In this document: in pieces, positions 56,970 through 64,000 of the stretch | Position numbering within the stretch: position 1 is the stretch's first letter | Layout: every line of letters begins with the position of its first letter | Origin: Nakamurella alba | GTDB taxonomy: Bacteria > Actinomycetota > Actinomycetes > Mycobacteriales > Nakamurellaceae | Direction: 5' to 3' | NCBI RefSeq assembly: GCF_009707545.1 | Contig: NZ_WLYK01000005.1 | Coordinates: 186,001-250,000, forward strand | DNA length: 64,000 bases | The notes under the pieces: generated by a model | Database searches by the model: none | Told to the model about the DNA's origin: nothing | What the model saw: only the letters and a program-made list of their open reading frames with translations | Position numbers and translations under genes: made by a program

Positions 56970-58027
56970 CCGCCCGGTGGCGCCTCTGGTGCGCGGCCGT
57001 GCTCGGCGCGGCGGTGCTGACCGGCTGCGGCAGCAGCCCCACGGGCGAGTCCTCGGTGCTCAACACCTCCGCCCTGAACGCGACCGCCCAGGCGACGGGC
57101 TCCGGGACAGCGGAAGCCCCGGCGGCGGACGGCACCCGGACGGTCACCGACGCCCTCGGCGAGCAGATCACCGTGCCGGCCGATCCGCAGCGGGTGGTCA
57201 CGCTGTCCGAGCCGACGCTGGACGGCGTGCTGGCCCTGGGCATCACCCCGGCCGGCACCACCGCCGGACGCGGCCGGTCCACCGTCGCCGACTACCTGCC
57301 GGCGTCCGCGCAGCAGATCCCGCTGCTCGGCACCGTGGCGCAGCCGAACGTGGAGGCGATTGCGGCGGCCACGCCGGATCTGATCCTGGTCGACGGCACG
57401 TCGATCAACAACAACCCGCCGCTGATCGAGACGCTGCAGGAGATCGCACCGACCGTGCAGACCGGTCTGGCGGGTGGCGACTGGGAGGCGAACTTCTCCC
57501 TGGTCGCGCAGGCACTGGGCAAGGAGTCCGACGGCGACCGGGTGCTGGCGGACTACCACTCCCGGGCGGACGAGCTCGCCGGCGGACTGAGCAGCCATGC
57601 GGAGCAGACGTTCTCGATCGTCCGGTGGCAGGGCAACTCCGCGTCGCTCATCCTCAAGGAGCTGCCGGCCGGGCGGGCGCTCACCGACCTCGGGCTGCAG
57701 CGCCCGGGGAACCAGGACCGCAACGGCCGTGGGCACTCCGAGCCGGTCGCCCTGGAGAACCTGGCCGAGATCGACGCCGATTGGATCTTCTTCGGCACCC
57801 TGGGCGGCTCCTCCGTCGGCAACCCGCAGGCCGGCGGCGGCGCCGACAGCGCGGCGGCCCAGGCCGTGCTCGAGGAGGCCGCCCGGACACCGGGTTTCAC
57901 CACCCTGCAGGCCTACCGGGCCGGGCAGGTGGTGCCGGTCGACGGATCGGTCTGGACCTCCACCGGCGGCCCATTGCTGATGTCCCGGATCCTGGACGAC
58001 GTCTCCGCCGCCCTGCTCGGCACGTGA
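56966..58027 (+). CDS. Siderophore ABC transporter substrate-binding lipoprotein (second system)
   Basis: A 353-residue lipoprotein with lipobox Cys21 (AAVLTGC). The binding domain follows the FecB pattern: RTVTDALGEQITVPADPQRVV, TLDGVLALGITPAGT, AIAAATPDLILVDGTS and VVPVDGSVWTSTGGPL. Start ATG is in an ATGA overlap with the esterase gene, and its end is in a GTGA overlap with the permease. It captures the ferric siderophore on the outer membrane face. Confidence 0.93.
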   Translation: MTARWRLWCAAVLGAAVLTGCGSSPTGESSVLNTSALNATAQATGSGTAEAPAADGTRTVTDALGEQITVPADPQRVVTLSEPTLDGVLALGITPAGTTAGRGRSTVADYLPASAQQIPLLGTVAQPNVEAIAAATPDLILVDGTSINNNPPLIETLQEIAPTVQTGLAGGDWEANFSLVAQALGKESDGDRVLADYHSRADELAGGLSSHAEQTFSIVRWQGNSASLILKELPAGRALTDLGLQRPGNQDRNGRGHSEPVALENLAEIDADWIFFGTLGGSSVGNPQAGGGADSAAAQAVLEEAARTPGFTTLQAYRAGQVVPVDGSVWTSTGGPLLMSRILDDVSAALLGT

Positions 58028-59049
58028 CCGGCCCACTGACCATCACCACCCGGCCGGTGCTGCCGGCCTGGGCGGCGGCAACGGCCGTGCTGCTGTTGTC
58101 GCTGCTGGCCGGTCTCACCATCGGCTCGAATCCGCTGTCGCCGGCCGAGGTGTGGTCGCTGCTGCTGCACCCCGACGGCTCCTTCGACTCCGAGATCTTC
58201 TGGCAGGGACGGGTACCGCGCACCCTGCTGCTGCTCGTCGTCGGCGCTGCACTGGCAGTCGCCGGCGCGATGATGCAGTCCCTGACCCGTAACCCGCTCG
58301 CCGACCCGGGCATCTTCGGCATCAACCAGGGGGCGGCGCTGGCCGTCGTGCTCGCCGTGGTGGTGACCGGGCGGACCGACCTGATGACCTACCTCTGGTT
58401 CGCGTTCGCCGGCGCTGCTGCTGCGGCGGTCGCGGTCACCGTGCTGGGCGGCGCCGGTCGACCGTCCGACATCGGCGGGCCGGTCCGGCTGGCGCTGGCC
58501 GGCGTCGCCGTCAGCGCCGCACTCGGCTCACTGGTGCAGACGCTGGTACTGGCCGACGCCGACGCCTTCAACGAGTTCCGCTTCTGGGCAGCGGGTTCCG
58601 CGGAGGGCCGCGGCTTCCCGGTGCTCTGGACGGTGCTCGGCTTCCTGGTGATCGGGATGGCCATGGCCTTCGGCAGCGCCCGCTCGATGAACGCACTGGC
58701 CCTCGGCGACGACACCGGGCGCGCACTCGGCGTCCGGCTCGGCCGCACCCGGATCACCGTGATGGTGGCGGTGGCCCTGTGCTGCGGCGCCGCCACCGCA
58801 GCGGTCGGCCCGATCGCCTTCCTGGGCCTTGCGGTCCCGCACCTCGCCCGCGCGCTCACCGGACCGGACCTGCGCCGGATGCTGCCGGTCGCGGTGGTGC
58901 TGGGCGGCGCGCTGCTGCTGCTCGCCGACGTGATCGGCCGGGTGGTGGCCGGCGGCGAGGGCGAGGTGCAGGTCGGCATCGTCACCGCGCTGCTCGGCGG
59001 GCCGGTGTTCGTGCTGGTCGCCCGTAGCCGACGGGTCACCGACCGATGA
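58024..59049 (+). CDS. FecCD-family siderophore ABC permease (second system, subunit 1)
   Basis: A 341-residue permease with LLLLVVGAALAVAGAMMQSL, TRNPLADPGIFGINQGAALA and the ATPase-contact GPIAFLGLAVPHLARALTGPD, very close to subunit 1 of the first system (TRNPLADPGLLGI there). Starts at GTG in a GTGA overlap and ends in an ATGA overlap with the partner subunit. Confidence 0.93.
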   Translation: MTGPLTITTRPVLPAWAAATAVLLLSLLAGLTIGSNPLSPAEVWSLLLHPDGSFDSEIFWQGRVPRTLLLLVVGAALAVAGAMMQSLTRNPLADPGIFGINQGAALAVVLAVVVTGRTDLMTYLWFAFAGAAAAAVAVTVLGGAGRPSDIGGPVRLALAGVAVSAALGSLVQTLVLADADAFNEFRFWAAGSAEGRGFPVLWTVLGFLVIGMAMAFGSARSMNALALGDDTGRALGVRLGRTRITVMVAVALCCGAATAAVGPIAFLGLAVPHLARALTGPDLRRMLPVAVVLGGALLLLADVIGRVVAGGEGEVQVGIVTALLGGPVFVLVARSRRVTDR

Positions 59050-60101
59050 GCCTGAGCCGACCGATGAGCCTGACGGCCTCCCGCACGGATTCGCCCCTCC
59101 GGCGTCGGGCCGACCCGCGTCCGCGCCGGGTGATCGCCGCGGTGCTGATGGTCACCGCGGTCGCCGGCATCCTGACCCTGACCCTCGGCGACTACCCGGT
59201 GGACGTGCCCGGGGTCTGGCAGGCGCTCATCGGCGCCCACGAGGACCGGCTCGCCCGCTACTTCGTCCGGGAGATCCGGCTGCCCCGGGTGATCGGTGCC
59301 GTACTGGTCGGGGCAGCGCTCGGCGCCAGTGGCGCGATCTTCCAGTCGCTGTCCCGCAACCCCCTGGGCAGCCCGGACCTGATCGGCTTCACCACCGGTG
59401 CGGCGACCGGTGCACTGGTCGAGATCCTCTTGGGCACCGGCAGTCCCACCGCCGTGGCCGGGGCGGCCGTGCTCGGCGGCGTCGCCTCGGCGGTGTTGAT
59501 CTACCTGCTCGCTGCCCGGCGCGGTGTCTCCGGGTTCCGGCTGGTGCTGGTCGGTGTGGGTATCGCGGCGGTGCTGCAGTCGGTCAACGCGCTGCTGGTG
59601 GTCCGCGCCGACCTGGCGCAGGCGCAGTCCGCGGCGCAATGGCTGGCCGGCTCGTTCAACGACATCCGCTGGCCGGGCCTGGTGGTGCTGATCCCGGTGC
59701 TGGCCGTGCTGCTGCCCTGGGCGATCGCCTCCCGGCGGTCGCTCGACGTGCTGGCGCTGGGCGACGAACTGGCCGGCGCGCTGGGGGTGGCCGTCGGCCG
59801 TTCCCGGTTGCTGCTGATCGTGGTCGGGGTGCTGCTGGTGGCGGTGGCCACCGCGGCGGTCGGCCCGATCGCCTTCGTCGCGCTCGGCGCACCGCAGGTC
59901 GCCCGCCGGCTGACCGGTGCGTCCGGGCCCGGCGTGGGCGCCGCGGCCGCGGTCGGCGGGTTGCTGGTGCTGGTCTGCGATGTGCTGGCGCAGCGCCTCT
60001 TCGCCCCCACCCAGCTCGCGGTCGGTTCGGTGACCGGCGCGCTGGGTGGCGCCTTCCTGGTCTGGCTGCTGGTCGTCACCTGGCGCGGGCGGCGGCCGTG
60101 A
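59046..60101 (+). CDS. FecCD-family siderophore ABC permease (second system, subunit 2)
   Basis: A 351-residue permease: LPRVIGAVLVGAALGASGAI, SRNPLGSPDLIGFTTGAATG and GPIAFVALGAPQVARRLTG. The first ATG overlaps the previous stop; a second in-frame ATG six codons on (MSLTASRTD) is also possible. No ATPase gene follows, unlike in the first importer. The dehydratase/HPPD-like gene starts 28 bp later. Confidence 0.92.
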   Translation: MSLSRPMSLTASRTDSPLRRRADPRPRRVIAAVLMVTAVAGILTLTLGDYPVDVPGVWQALIGAHEDRLARYFVREIRLPRVIGAVLVGAALGASGAIFQSLSRNPLGSPDLIGFTTGAATGALVEILLGTGSPTAVAGAAVLGGVASAVLIYLLAARRGVSGFRLVLVGVGIAAVLQSVNALLVVRADLAQAQSAAQWLAGSFNDIRWPGLVVLIPVLAVLLPWAIASRRSLDVLALGDELAGALGVAVGRSRLLLIVVGVLLVAVATAAVGPIAFVALGAPQVARRLTGASGPGVGAAAAVGGLLVLVCDVLAQRLFAPTQLAVGSVTGALGGAFLVWLLVVTWRGRRP

Positions 60102-60129
60102 ACCCATCCCGTACACCCGGAGGTCGTCC

Positions 60130-61788
60130 GTGATCGGCAACAGCATCGCCACCGTCTGCCTGTCGGGTGATCTCGGCGAGCGGCTCGACGCCGCCGCGGC
60201 CGCCGGGTTCGAGGCCATCGAACTCTTCGAGCACGACCTGACCACCTCGGACCTGACACCGGAGGAGGTCCGGCGCCGGTGTGCGGCGCTCGGACTGCGG
60301 ATCGAGATGCTCCAGCCCTTCCGGGATCTCGACTCGACCTCGCCGGAGCGGTTCGCCCGCAACCTGCGCCGGGCGGACGGGAAGTTCGCCCTGATGGAGC
60401 GGCTGGGCATCGACATGCTGCTGGTGGTCAGCTCTGTCGCCGAGGACGCGGTCGCCGACACCGGCCTGCTGGCCGAGCAGCTGGCGGTGCTGGGCAGCCG
60501 GGCCGCGGGCTGCGGTCTGCGGATCGCCTACGAGGCGCTGGCCTGGGGACGCCACGTGAACACCTGGGAGGCGTCCTGGGAGGCCGTCCGCCGGTCCGAC
60601 CACCCGGCGGTCGGGCTGTGCGTGGACAGCTACCACGTGCTCGCCGTCGACGGGAATCCGGACGGCATCGCCGGAGTGCCGGCGGCGAAGCTGTTCTCGG
60701 TGCAGCTCGCGGATGCACCGAGGTTGCCGATGCACGTGCTGCAGTTGTCCCGGCATCACCGGGTGTTCCCCGGTCAGGGTGCGCTGGACGTACCTCGGTT
60801 CGTCGATGCGGTGCGCCGCAGCGGCTTCCGCGGACCGTTGTCACTGGAGGTCTTCAACGACGACTTCCGGGCCGGCGATCCGCGGGCCACCGCATCGGCC
60901 GGCCGGCGATCGCTCGACCTGCTGCGGGCCGGCGGGCTCCAGGGGCGCGGCGAGACCCGGTGGAGCCGCGTCCAGCTCACCGGTGCCCCGGGCGCACTGG
61001 CCGATGTCGACCACACCCTGGCCGGGCTCGGGTTCGTCGACGCCGGCGGTCGTTCCCGCCGGCACGGTGATGCCGTGGTCGTCCTGGAACCTGGCGAGGG
61101 CCCGGCCCGGATCGCGCGGACCGTGCTGCACGACAGCGCGGGGATCCGCAGCCGGACGCCCGGGCCGGACGGCACCGAACTGGTCGTCGAACCGCTGACC
61201 GCACCCGCCGCACCGTCCGGACGGTGGTCGATCGACCACGTCGCCCTGCAGGTACCCACCGGTCGCCTCGCCGAGTGCGAGTTGGCCCACCGGACAGCGG
61301 GTTTCGTGCCACAGCGGGCGGAGGAGATCGGTACCCCGGCCGGCCTGCTGCGCCGGCAACCGCTGGCCACCCACGACCGCGGCGCCCGGGTGCTGCTGAG
61401 CTCGCTGCTGGTCACCGGTCCGGCCGCGGTCGCCACACCGCAGCAGACCGTCGCCTTCGGCTGCACCGACGTGCTCGGGGCCGCCCGCGCGGCCCGGGCC
61501 GCGGGCGTACCTGTGCTGCCGGTGCCCGCGAACTACTACGAGGACCTGGCCTGCCGGACGGAACTGCCGCCGGCGCTGATCTCGGTGCTGCGCGAGTTCG
61601 ACGTGCTCTACGACCTGTCCGACGGCGGCGCCCTGCTCCGGTTCGGGACCATCGCCTTCGGTGCGGTGGGCTTCGAGCTGGTCCAGCGGGTCGGCGCGGA
61701 GGACGGTTACGGCGAGCTGTCCGCGCCGGTGCGGATCGCCGCGCTGCACCGCAGGCAGCGGGCCGACCTCCGCCGCGCGACGGCCTGA
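60130..61788 (+). CDS. 3-Dehydroshikimate dehydratase fused to an HPPD-like VOC domain (QuiC/QsuB type)
   Basis: A 552-residue two-domain enzyme starting at GTG. Residues about 1-275 form an AP-endonuclease/xylose-isomerase TIM barrel: LRIEMLQPFRDLD, RIAYEALAWGRHVNTWEASW, VGLCVDSYHVLAVDGNPDGI, PLSLEVFNDDF, with Glu, Asp, His and Glu metal ligands. Residues about 280-550 form a 4-hydroxyphenylpyruvate-dioxygenase-like VOC part (SIDHVALQVPT, FGAVGFELVQRV). Reaction: 3-dehydroshikimate to protocatechuate plus water, the step AsbF performs for 3,4-catechol siderophores and QuiC/QsuB for quinate catabolism. Its place right after a siderophore importer favours the siderophore role; that is inference. 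Confidence 0.88.
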   Translation: MIGNSIATVCLSGDLGERLDAAAAAGFEAIELFEHDLTTSDLTPEEVRRRCAALGLRIEMLQPFRDLDSTSPERFARNLRRADGKFALMERLGIDMLLVVSSVAEDAVADTGLLAEQLAVLGSRAAGCGLRIAYEALAWGRHVNTWEASWEAVRRSDHPAVGLCVDSYHVLAVDGNPDGIAGVPAAKLFSVQLADAPRLPMHVLQLSRHHRVFPGQGALDVPRFVDAVRRSGFRGPLSLEVFNDDFRAGDPRATASAGRRSLDLLRAGGLQGRGETRWSRVQLTGAPGALADVDHTLAGLGFVDAGGRSRRHGDAVVVLEPGEGPARIARTVLHDSAGIRSRTPGPDGTELVVEPLTAPAAPSGRWSIDHVALQVPTGRLAECELAHRTAGFVPQRAEEIGTPAGLLRRQPLATHDRGARVLLSSLLVTGPAAVATPQQTVAFGCTDVLGAARAARAAGVPVLPVPANYYEDLACRTELPPALISVLREFDVLYDLSDGGALLRFGTIAFGAVGFELVQRVGAEDGYGELSAPVRIAALHRRQRADLRRATA

Positions 61789-61881
61789 GGACATCCGCGT
61801 CGGTTTCGCCGGGTGCCCGGGTGGGGTACGGGGGCGGCAGGTCGAGCAGCCGGCCGCTTCGATCCTCCCCGAGAGCGACAC

Positions 61882-62985
61882 ATGCCCGGCACCGCACCTG
61901 TCCTGCTGTCCCATCCCACCCCGGTCGACACGCCAGGCGCGGCTGCCGACCGGGCTCGGCTGCAGGATGCGCTGGGCATGGCCGACGAGGTCTCCGGGCG
62001 CTCGGACCTCGCGCTGGAGCTGGCCCGTGAGCTCGGCGCCGGCGGCCACCCTGTCCCGACCCCCGGTGGGGGCGCCACCCGGATGAGGTGGGAGATCCTG
62101 GCCTCGGTGTCCGCGGCGGACCTGACAGCGGGCCGGGTGGTGGAGGCGCACCTCGATGCGCTGGCGATCCTCGACGAGGCCAAGGTCTGTGCTGACGGTG
62201 CCGACAGCAGTCCGCTGTCCCGTGTCGGCGCCGGCCCGGGCAGCACCTGGGGCGTGTTCGCCGCCGAGGGCGGCACCGACCCGCTCCGGGTGAGCGGGAC
62301 GGCCGACGGGGACGTGCTGACAGGGACGAAGCCGTGGTGCTCGCTCGCCGACCGGCTCAGCCATGCACTGGTCACCGCGCACGGTCCGGACGGTCGGGGG
62401 CTGTACGCGGTGCGGTTGCGGTCGTCACGGATCCGGGCCGGCGAGGGGGACTGGGTGTCCCGGGGGCTGGCCGACGTCCCGTCCGGACCGATCGTGCTCG
62501 ACCACGCCCCCGCCGTGCCGGTCGGCGGTCCCGGCTGGTACCTGCAACGGCCCGGTTTCGCCTGGGGCGGGATCGGTGTCGCGGCGTGCTGGTTCGGCGG
62601 CGCGGTCGCCCTCGGCCGCACGCTGTTCGCCCAGGTCGCCGCGCGTGGCGGCGATCCGATCGCGGACATGCACCTGGGTGCCGTCGACCTGGCGCTGACC
62701 CGGAGCCGGCTGACCCTGCTCGACGCCGCGGCGCGGGTGGACAGTGGCGTGCTCACCACAGCGGAGCGCGGGGTGCTGACCGCCCGCGTCCGGGCCGTCG
62801 TCGCCGACGCCGCCGAGGAGGTGGTGCACCGGATCGGGCACGCGCTCGGCCCGGCACCGCTCGCCCGCGACGAGGACCACGCCCGCCGGGTCGCGGACCT
62901 GACGTTGTACGTCCGCCAGCACCACGCGGAGAAGGACCTCGCCGCGCTCGGCGGCGACCTGCGGGACGGCGGTCTGCCGTGGTGA
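61882..62985 (+). CDS. Acyl-CoA dehydrogenase-like flavoprotein, short form
   Basis: A 367-residue protein of acyl-CoA-dehydrogenase fold, slightly short. DPLRVSGTADGDVLTGTKPWCSLADRL corresponds to the middle beta domain that contacts FAD; the C-terminal helical domain runs from about residue 230 to the end. The usual catalytic Glu could not be located. Members next to PIG-L/methyltransferase genes form a recurrent actinobacterial cassette. The ATG at 61882 was chosen (MPGTAPVLL); in-frame sequence upstream is Gly/Arg-rich and atypical. It overlaps the next gene by GTGA. Confidence 0.78.
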   Translation: MPGTAPVLLSHPTPVDTPGAAADRARLQDALGMADEVSGRSDLALELARELGAGGHPVPTPGGGATRMRWEILASVSAADLTAGRVVEAHLDALAILDEAKVCADGADSSPLSRVGAGPGSTWGVFAAEGGTDPLRVSGTADGDVLTGTKPWCSLADRLSHALVTAHGPDGRGLYAVRLRSSRIRAGEGDWVSRGLADVPSGPIVLDHAPAVPVGGPGWYLQRPGFAWGGIGVAACWFGGAVALGRTLFAQVAARGGDPIADMHLGAVDLALTRSRLTLLDAAARVDSGVLTTAERGVLTARVRAVVADAAEEVVHRIGHALGPAPLARDEDHARRVADLTLYVRQHHAEKDLAALGGDLRDGGLPW

Positions 62986-64000
62986 CGCCCGTCCGTCCGG
63001 CCCCGGTGTTCGACCACCACGACCCCGGGACGTCCGAGAGCACCTGGTCGACGGTGCTACCGGCCGCCGCCACCCCCCTCGATCCCTCCGGGTTCCGTCG
63101 GGTGGTCGTGCTGGCCGCGCATCCCGACGACGAGTCGCTGGGCGCCGCGGGCCTGATGGCGCGGGCCACCGACGCCGGGCTGCCAGTGGTGGTCGTCGTC
63201 GCCACGGCCGGCGAGCGGTCGCACCCGGACTCGCCGACCCACACCCCGGAGGACCTGACCCTGCTCCGCCGTCGGGAGGTGTTCGAGGCGGTCGGCCGGG
63301 TGGCCCCGACCGCGGCCGTGCAGCTGCTGTGTCTCCCGGACGGCGGGCTGTCCCGGGAGGCGGATCGCCTCCGGGATGCGGTGGCCGACGTCGTGCGATC
63401 CGGGGACCTGGTCGTCGCCCCGTGGCGGTCGGACGGTCATCCGGACCACGCCGCCGTCGGCGCCGCCGCCGCCGAGGTCGCTGCGCGGTGCGGGGCGGTG
63501 CTGTGGGAGTACCCGATCTGGATGTGGCACTGGTCCGGACCGGACGATCCGGCGTTCCGCGGTACCCGCTGGGGCCGGGTCGATCTCGAACCGGATCAGC
63601 TGCGCCGCAAGCGCAGCGCACTGGCCTGTCACGGATCCCAGGTGCGGCCGTTGTCCACCGCCGAGGGCGACGAGGTGATGCTCCGACCGGGGTTCCTCGC
63701 GCACTTCCGCCGCGACCACGAGGTCTTCGCCGTCCCTGACGAAGGTGCTCCCGACGACGAGACCTCGCTCGACGCACCGTGGTTCGACGACTTCTACCGT
63801 GCGGGCGAGGATCCGTGGGGCTTCCGCACCCGCTGGTACGAGGAGCGCAAGCGTGCCGTCACGATGGCGTCGCTGCCCCGCCGGCGGTTCCGCTCGGCCT
63901 TCGAGCCGGGCTGCGCACTGGGCGTGCTCACCGCCGACCTCGCGGAGCGGTGCGACGCGGTGCTCGCCACCGACATCTCGGAGACCCCGCTGGTCGCCGC
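62982..64000 (+). CDS. PIG-L family deacetylase fused to SAM methyltransferase (3' truncated by window)
   Basis: The frame starts at GTG in a GTGA overlap and is open to the right edge; about 339 residues are visible. The N-terminal part is a PIG-L/LmbE zinc deacetylase: VVVLAAHPDDESLGAAG (HPDDE metal motif, residues about 46-51) and WRSDGHPDHAAVG (second His motif). It acts on N-acetyl-sugars in related systems. From about residue 275 a NodS-like methyltransferase begins: WFDDFYRAGEDPWGFRTRWY, FEPGCALGVLTADLA (SAM loop) and VLATDIS. The remainder lies outside. Together with the upstream dehydrogenase it suggests modification of an amino sugar or glycan. Confidence 0.85.
   Translation, partial: MTPVRPAPVFDHHDPGTSESTWSTVLPAAATPLDPSGFRRVVVLAAHPDDESLGAAGLMARATDAGLPVVVVVATAGERSHPDSPTHTPEDLTLLRRREVFEAVGRVAPTAAVQLLCLPDGGLSREADRLRDAVADVVRSGDLVVAPWRSDGHPDHAAVGAAAAEVAARCGAVLWEYPIWMWHWSGPDDPAFRGTRWGRVDLEPDQLRRKRSALACHGSQVRPLSTAEGDEVMLRPGFLAHFRRDHEVFAVPDEGAPDDETSLDAPWFDDFYRAGEDPWGFRTRWYEERKRAVTMASLPRRRFRSAFEPGCALGVLTADLAERCDAVLATDISETPLVA

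Noticed and set aside
60130-61788. Annotation as plain 4-hydroxyphenylpyruvate dioxygenase
   Set aside because: Only the C-terminal half is HPPD-like; the N-terminal half is a metal-dependent dehydratase barrel, so the fused 3-dehydroshikimate dehydratase is the better call.

Overview
The window is very GC-rich DNA with dense gene packing, many GTG starts, frequent 4-base ATGA/GTGA stop-start overlaps, DUF222/HNH (13E12-type) genes, Tat lipoproteins and DtxR/IdeR-type iron boxes. This points to a free-living, high-GC actinomycete, Nakamurella-like or a neighbouring order. The genus is an inference. No rRNA, tRNA, CRISPR array, insertion sequence or phage module was seen.

Bases 1-18.9 kb are mostly housekeeping and accessory genes: a truncated MurD-family ligase, a small CxxC protein, a GH114-like lipoprotein, an ArsR regulator whose palindromic operator contains its own start codon with a His-tailed EamA exporter, an NmrA-like reductase, and a translationally coupled malQ / FAD hydroxyacid dehydrogenase / membrane metallophosphatase operon. 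A Gfo/Idh oxidoreductase, a GNAT, a GGDEF cyclase, terD and a TerA-like protein, a zinc-ribbon membrane protein, a 43-residue membrane microprotein coupled to two PRC-barrel proteins, an MFS exporter and a DUF3592-like protein follow. Bases 18.9-24.9 kb hold a DUF222-HNH gene broken by a one-base frameshift, a glycolipid-binding-like protein, DoxX, a Clp-N/HTH protein behind paired palindromes, and a lipoprotein.

Bases 25-36.9 kb hold a complete siderophore ABC importer (divergent binding protein, two FecCD permeases, ATPase) with an iron box, then B3/4, GNAT, hydrolase, WYL-regulator, VOC, APC-permease and katG genes. Bases 37-45 kb are an exopolysaccharide-type operon (GT2, double-GT2, flippase, large membrane protein, micro-membrane protein, GH16) with an iron-box-like site upstream. 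It converges on an A-T-TE synthetase plus a GT2.

Bases 45.9-61.8 kb are the most interesting part. A divergent intergenic region carries two iron boxes and drives the A-T-TE synthetase on one side. On the other side lies a secreted protein with Ig-like domains, a YncE-like propeller and a C-terminal WxL-like domain, followed by a DUF916 protein. After a FadR-type regulator comes a second iron-box-led operon: a LAxTG-anchored surface protein sharing an Ig-like domain with the first surface protein, an enterochelin-esterase-like hydrolase, a binding lipoprotein, two FecCD permeases (no ATPase), and a 3-dehydroshikimate dehydratase/HPPD-like fusion that would make protocatechuate, a catechol. 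A 9-mer, ACATCAGAC, recurs in the promoter regions of this block and of the polysaccharide operon. Together these look like an iron-regulated catechol-siderophore and cell-surface programme. The right end begins an acyl-CoA-dehydrogenase plus PIG-L deacetylase/methyltransferase operon that runs out of the window.
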